In this document: piece after piece, positions 7,256 through 10,038 of the stretch | Layout of the letters: every line of letters starts with the position of its first letter | How positions within the stretch are numbered: position 1 is the first letter of the stretch | Made by a program: the position numbers and the translations under genes | Origin: Gemmatimonadota bacterium | GTDB lineage: Bacteria > Latescibacterota > UBA2968 > UBA8231 | NCBI GenBank assembly: GCA_009845645.1 | Contig: VXZF01000294.1 | Span: forward strand, 1-10,038 | Length of the DNA stretch: 10,038 bases | Direction: 5' to 3' | The notes under the pieces: generated by a model | The model's database searches: none | Seen by the model: the letters and a program-made list of their open reading frames with translations, nothing else | What the model was told of the DNA's origin: nothing

Positions 7256-7294
7256 AAAAAGCCCTCGATCTTATCCCAGCATCGAAGGCTTTTT
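7256..7294. terminator. Bidirectional intrinsic terminator
   Basis: The arms AAAAAGCCCTCGAT (7256-7269) and ATCGAAGGCTTTTT (7281-7294) pair with a single C-A mismatch around an 11-base loop. Each strand ends in a run of five T residues. It lies about 100 bases beyond the stop of the minus-strand nucleotidyltransferase gene, which it probably terminates, and upstream of the membrane protein promoter, which it would shield. Bases 7203-7391 show nothing else. Confidence 0.82.
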
Positions 7295-7391
7295 CCACTT
7301 CGCGTCTCAAAAAAATTGCGGAGCGCCCTACCGAATGGTACCTAATTCAGCCGTTTCTTGATGGTGTTTACGTTCTTGCGAATTTGAGTAA

Positions 7392-8183
7392 TCAACAGAT
7401 CGTAGGCCAAGCTCCGCGCAGGGACCCAAAATGCCGTCGCAACGAGGCAAATGCCTCGTGTGTCGGGTCGGGTTGCACGGGAACGGACTGTTGTCTGTCG
7501 AGATAGAGGCAACCCACTTCGTCTGCAGGCAGCGCGGTTAGCAATCTGCCGGCCCGCTCCATTGCCGCGCACCACTGCCGCTTCAGATTCGGCAGCGTCT
7601 GGGGGACTGCCAAGTCTAGTCGCTGGACTTCCTCTTGGGTAAAAGCTGCGTTGCGATTTAACTGGTCGAGCAGGAAATCCGGCGTATAGCCCTGATCTTT
7701 CCCACAGGCCGCCCAACACAGCGCTCCCAATGAGAGATAGCTGCTGTCCAAGTGCAGAACGTCGATGAAATCGCGCGCCTCCCGGCGTCCGGCTAAAGCC
7801 AACACCTTGCTGGTGGCCGCGTCGGCCCGGTGCAGGCGGTAACCGCATAGTTCGTCTTGTTCAACTGGAAAAAAGCGGAAAGCGGAATCCTGAGCCCACT
7901 CCAACCGAAGGGACTGTCCTTCTTTCGCCGCGATGGCCCTGAGATAAGCTGGCTGCCGCAAAATCCATTCGATCGCAAAGCCATTCGCGTCCAGTACGGC
8001 AACGTCAAACGCGGCACTCCGCGCGACGCTGTCTTCCACATCGTGGAACATATCTAGGTCATCGGAAAAACGCGGACTGTCGGGAATTTGGTGCAGGACC
8101 GTAGCACCAGCTACATAGCTCTCTGGGCTGCGGTTTTGCGCTAACAAACGCAGGATGGATTGCTGAAACGCGCTTAGGGGCAT
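7392..8183 (-). CDS. AbiEii-like nucleotidyltransferase family protein
   Basis: The 263-residue product has the DNA polymerase beta-type nucleotidyltransferase pattern of the AbiEii/AbiGii toxin family. Residues 23-48 carry VAGATVLHQ then FSDDLDMFHD, with the catalytic DxD formed by Asp42 and Asp44, followed by the RADAATSKVLALAGRREARDFIDVLHLD block near the middle, which is typical of these proteins. Characterised AbiE toxins are type IV toxin-antitoxin nucleotidyltransferases that limit phage growth, and related MenT toxins modify tRNA ends. Whether this homologue is toxic is unknown. Its ATG lies inside the 3' end of the upstream small gene (10-base overlap, no clear ribosome site), implying coupled translation. 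The C-terminus (HFGSLRGAWPTIC) looks natural. The partner differs from the classical AbiEi antitoxin, which has a winged-helix domain. Confidence 0.8.
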   Translation of the reverse strand: MPLSAFQQSILRLLAQNRSPESYVAGATVLHQIPDSPRFSDDLDMFHDVEDSVARSAAFDVAVLDANGFAIEWILRQPAYLRAIAAKEGQSLRLEWAQDSAFRFFPVEQDELCGYRLHRADAATSKVLALAGRREARDFIDVLHLDSSYLSLGALCWAACGKDQGYTPDFLLDQLNRNAAFTQEEVQRLDLAVPQTLPNLKRQWCAAMERAGRLLTALPADEVGCLYLDRQQSVPVQPDPTHEAFASLRRHFGSLRGAWPTIC

Positions 8184-8380
8184 AGGCGGGCGGCCAAAAT
8201 AAATCCCTGTCGGCCTCCGTGCAGGCGCAAGCCTCGTGCGATCTCGGGTATATCGCCGACGCCGATTTCCAGGTCCCGGCGCAAATACCAGAAACAGCGG
8301 GTGTAGTAATCGGCAAAGGCTTGGCGGGCGAGTTGCAGACGCTCAGTTTCGTCTAGCGTGTTTTTGCGTTCTGTATGCAC
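8174..8380 (-). CDS. Small conserved protein encoded with the AbiEii-like nucleotidyltransferase
   Basis: About 68 residues are read from a GTG at 8380. The core, ARQAFADYYTRCFWYLRRDL followed by GDIPEIARGLRLHGGRQGF, resembles short uncharacterised proteins often encoded directly before AbiEii-like nucleotidyltransferases. I know no assigned function. The frame stays open up to a TTG at 8473, but a -10-like TATAAT lies at 8402-8397 on this strand, which would place the longer start upstream of the promoter; the start is therefore uncertain. No strong Shine-Dalgarno is present, and the transcript may be nearly leaderless. The 3' end overlaps the next gene by ten bases. By position it would be the antitoxin or targeting partner if the pair is a toxin-antitoxin system; that is inference. 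Confidence 0.65.
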   Translation of the reverse strand: MHTERKNTLDETERLQLARQAFADYYTRCFWYLRRDLEIGVGDIPEIARGLRLHGGRQGFILAARLCP

Positions 8381-8396
8381 GGTCTGCGTTTTCGGG

Positions 8397-8402
8397 ATTA
8401 TA
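8397..8402 (-). promoter_or_regulatory. Candidate -10 element for the nucleotidyltransferase operon
   Basis: On the minus strand TATAAT is a perfect -10 hexamer about 17 bases before the GTG start at 8380. The upstream -35 region is poor at spacings of 16 to 18 bases, so a regulator or an unusual sigma factor may be involved, or the match may be chance. Confidence 0.35.
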
Positions 8403-8479
8403 CGCGAGAAACGGTGATTAGGTGTAGGCCTTCTACAATATTGGATTGTACTTTGCAAGATTCTTTCGGGCAAGGCGTC

Positions 8480-8509
8480 TTGACTTGTGCGACTAAAAAG
8501 GGCAATAAT
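8480..8509 (+). promoter_or_regulatory. Candidate promoter of the aminotransferase gene
   Basis: TTGACT (8480-8485) is followed after 18 bases by AATAAT (8504-8509), or after 17 by CAATAA. It lies about 50 bases before the ATG of the downstream gene, in the divergent gap. The -35 is good and the -10 moderate. Confidence 0.45.
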
Positions 8510-8561
8510 GGAACAGCGAAAGGACCTGAGCTAGTCCGTCTTCACAAAGGAATAAACAGCG

Positions 8562-9884
8562 ATGTCCACGATACAGACGATGTCACAGAGTGATCTCAGA
8601 GCCGAAGCCAAGCGCTACCTGCCGGGAGGCGTCGGCGCTACGGGACGACACAACCCATGCTTGGGGTACGCCCTCTATCTGCGCAATGCCGAGGGCTGCC
8701 GCATCTACGATGTCGATGGCAAGGAGTACATCGATTTCAATCTGGCCCATGGAGCCGCGTTTTTGGGCTACAATCACCCGGCGACGCGCGAGGCCATGAC
8801 TGCGGCATTGGACGCGGGCATTCTCTCTGGCTACGAGACCGAAGCACATACTGACCTAGCGCGGCGGATCACCGAGATCATCCCCTGCGCCGAGCGCGTC
8901 CGCTACGGCAATACTGGCTCAGAGGCGACGATGGTCTGTGTCCGTTTGGCCCGCGCCCACACCGGCAAGCACAAGATTCTCAAATTCTGGGGGCACTTTC
9001 ACGGCCTCTACGACTACGTCATGTTCAATTCGCACACGCCGTTGACGCCGGTGACTCCGGGCAACTACGTCGAACCCTGTGGTGAGTCTGCGGGCATGCC
9101 TCCGCAGATGGACGACCTGATTATCGTCGTACCGTGGAAGGACGAGGCTGCCTTGGAAAGAGCGCTGCGCGATCACGGCGACGAGATAGGCGGCATCATC
9201 ATGGAGCCGATCAATTACAACCAGGGTTGCATCGTCGCCGACGCCGAGTACATGCAGTTCGTCCGCGACCAGGCCAGTGCCCACGATGTCGTCCTCATAT
9301 ACGACGAAGTGCTGTCGGCCTTCCGCACTGGGCCCGACTGCGCGCAGGGGTACTACGGCGTCACTCCGGATGTTTGCGTTTTGGGCAAGGCGGTCGCCGC
9401 TGGTGCGCCACTCACTGTCATCGCTGGCAAAGCCGAAATCATGGACCAGGTGGGACCGCTTGGCGAGGTGGCCCAGAGCGGTACTTTCACCGGCAACCCA
9501 CCGGCTGTGATGACAGCGTTGGCTGCCGTCAATGAGCTCACCAGTCCGGGGTTTTACGATCACATCTATGAAGTCGGAGGCCGACTCTGCGACGGTCTGG
9601 CCGGACTGTTCGAGCGCGCTGGCGTGCCCGCCCGGGTGCAGGGGCTGGGTGCGCGCTTTGGCATCTTCTTCGGATTCACCGATCCGGTCGAGCGGTTTGA
9701 CGATAGCCTCAACCGCGACCAAGAGATGACAGGGAGGTTCATCCGCGCCTGTGCCGACAAAGGGGTTTATTTCCACGATTACGGCACGCTCGTCGCCGGC
9801 CACCACGGCGTGTCAGCCCAGCACACCTTGGACGATATCGACGAAGCGCTCAATCGGATCGAGAGTGCGCTGCACAGTATGTAA
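8562..9884 (+). CDS. Class III PLP-dependent aminotransferase, glutamate-1-semialdehyde aminomutase-like
   Basis: This 440-residue fold-type I PLP enzyme has the aminotransferase class III layout. The N-terminal YLPGGVGATGR and IYDVDGKEYIDF blocks are followed by GNTGSEAT (residues 116-123, phosphate binding), YDEV with the cofactor-pairing Asp248, the LGK motif with the Schiff-base Lys276, and GTFTGNPPA. Overall it resembles glutamate-1-semialdehyde 2,1-aminomutase (HemL), but the residues after the lysine read AVAAGAPLTVIAGK instead of the glycine-rich GGGLPVGAYGG type of HemL. It is therefore more likely an aminotransferase or aminomutase of another pathway. The substrate is unknown, and no haem genes are nearby. 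AAAGGA (8546-8551) lies ten bases before the chosen ATG; a second in-frame Met at residue 7 lacks such a site. It is convergent with ettA, with 19 bases between stops and no obvious terminator. Confidence 0.88.
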   Translation: MSTIQTMSQSDLRAEAKRYLPGGVGATGRHNPCLGYALYLRNAEGCRIYDVDGKEYIDFNLAHGAAFLGYNHPATREAMTAALDAGILSGYETEAHTDLARRITEIIPCAERVRYGNTGSEATMVCVRLARAHTGKHKILKFWGHFHGLYDYVMFNSHTPLTPVTPGNYVEPCGESAGMPPQMDDLIIVVPWKDEAALERALRDHGDEIGGIIMEPINYNQGCIVADAEYMQFVRDQASAHDVVLIYDEVLSAFRTGPDCAQGYYGVTPDVCVLGKAVAAGAPLTVIAGKAEIMDQVGPLGEVAQSGTFTGNPPAVMTALAAVNELTSPGFYDHIYEVGGRLCDGLAGLFERAGVPARVQGLGARFGIFFGFTDPVERFDDSLNRDQEMTGRFIRACADKGVYFHDYGTLVAGHHGVSAQHTLDDIDEALNRIESALHSM

Positions 9885-9903
9885 GCGGTGGTGAACTACA
9901 GAA

Positions 9904-10038
9904 TTAGTCCCGCGTCAGTTGGCGGTAGCGGACCCGCTGGGGCACGATTGAATCTTCGCCTAGCCGCGCCTTCTTGTTTTCCTCGTACTCTGAAAAGTTG
10001 CCCTCGAACCAATAGACTTGGCTGTCGCCCTCAAACGC
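9904..10038 (-). CDS. ettA: Energy-dependent translational throttle protein EttA, C-terminal end (5' truncated)
   Basis: The last 44 codons of a gene entering from the right edge are read on the minus strand. The translation includes FEGDSQVYWFEGNFSEYEEN, then KKARLGED, and ends with VRYRQLTRD. This matches the characteristic C-terminus of EttA, the ABC-F ATPase that binds the ribosomal E site and gates the first translocation step in response to energy state: the EttA consensus here is a GDS-V-WF-GN--EYEE-KK-RLG run followed by a basic R-RY--LTR end. Both ATPase domains lie outside the window. The stop at 9904-9906 sits 19 bases from the convergent aminotransferase stop. Confidence 0.9.
   Translation of the reverse strand, partial: AFEGDSQVYWFEGNFSEYEENKKARLGEDSIVPQRVRYRQLTRD

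Noticed and set aside
7342..7848. Alternative minus-strand frame running past the nucleotidyltransferase stop and ending in a plausible Lys/Asn-rich helix, suggesting a frameshift
   Set aside because: The main frame keeps family motifs to a natural-looking end (HFGSLRGAWPTIC). The alternative frame looks protein-like only in its last 20 codons, in non-coding AT-richer DNA.
8508..8534. Eight-residue leader peptide frame (MEQRKDLS) before the aminotransferase, with AAGGG a few bases upstream
   Set aside because: Its ATG overlaps the candidate -10 element, so it would not be on that transcript, and nothing in the peptide suggests attenuation.
8919..9806. Minus-strand open frame of 295 codons opposite the aminotransferase
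   Set aside because: A shadow of a gene with intact catalytic motifs on the plus strand.
1..10038. CRISPR arrays, tRNA or rRNA genes, insertion sequences, attachment sites
   Set aside because: No direct-repeat-spacer pattern, tRNA-like fold, ribosomal RNA segment or transposase/integrase motif was seen by eye on either strand.

Overview
The window is GC-rich bacterial chromosome (coding segments often 60-70% GC) with dense, Shine-Dalgarno-led genes and very short gaps. No phylogenetic marker is present apart from the last 44 residues of an EttA-type ABC-F protein, so the host can only be called a bacterium, probably an uncultured Gram-negative lineage. The periplasmic-type penicillin acylase homologue and the form II CO-dehydrogenase-like locus fit that but do not prove it.

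Layout. (1) Bases 1-1532, plus strand: the C-terminal two thirds of a penicillin acylase family N-terminal-nucleophile hydrolase, cut by the window edge. (2) Bases 1453-2121, minus strand: a MocA-type molybdenum cofactor cytidylyltransferase whose 3' end overlaps the acylase tail to tail. (3) Bases 2234-6426, plus strand: coxG, coxS, coxL and coxM, a compact operon with a candidate promoter upstream and a strong intrinsic terminator downstream. An array of 7-bp AATTCNN units with an inverted-repeat partner separates coxG from coxS. (4) Bases 6505-7118, minus strand, AT-richer: a four-helix membrane protein gene overlapping (ATGA) a 65-residue XRE-family repressor gene, with a good sigma70-like promoter and two palindromes that could be operators. 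(5) Bases 7392-8380, minus strand: a small protein and an AbiEii-like nucleotidyltransferase with overlapping genes, followed by a bidirectional terminator. (6) Bases 8562-9884, plus strand: a class III, glutamate-1-semialdehyde-aminomutase-like PLP enzyme. (7) Bases 9904-10038, minus strand: the 3' end of ettA. No gene-free stretch exceeds 300 bases.

How the genes fit together. CoxS (two 2Fe-2S clusters), CoxM (FAD) and CoxL (molybdopterin site) make a molybdenum hydroxylase of the xanthine oxidase family. The S-L-M order and the RGAGR active-site loop place it with form II or 'putative' CO dehydrogenases, not true form I enzymes. The divergent mocA would supply the cytosine dinucleotide form of the cofactor that such enzymes use, and CoxG is the usual SRPBCC accessory protein. 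The real substrate cannot be read from the sequence. The two minus-strand pairs (membrane protein/XRE and small protein/nucleotidyltransferase) look like separate accessory modules inserted between housekeeping-type metabolic genes. I see no tRNA, rRNA, CRISPR array, transposase or prophage gene. The most open questions are the substrate of the form II enzyme, the role of the AbiEii-like pair, the operator architecture of the XRE module and the heptamer repeat inside the cox operon.
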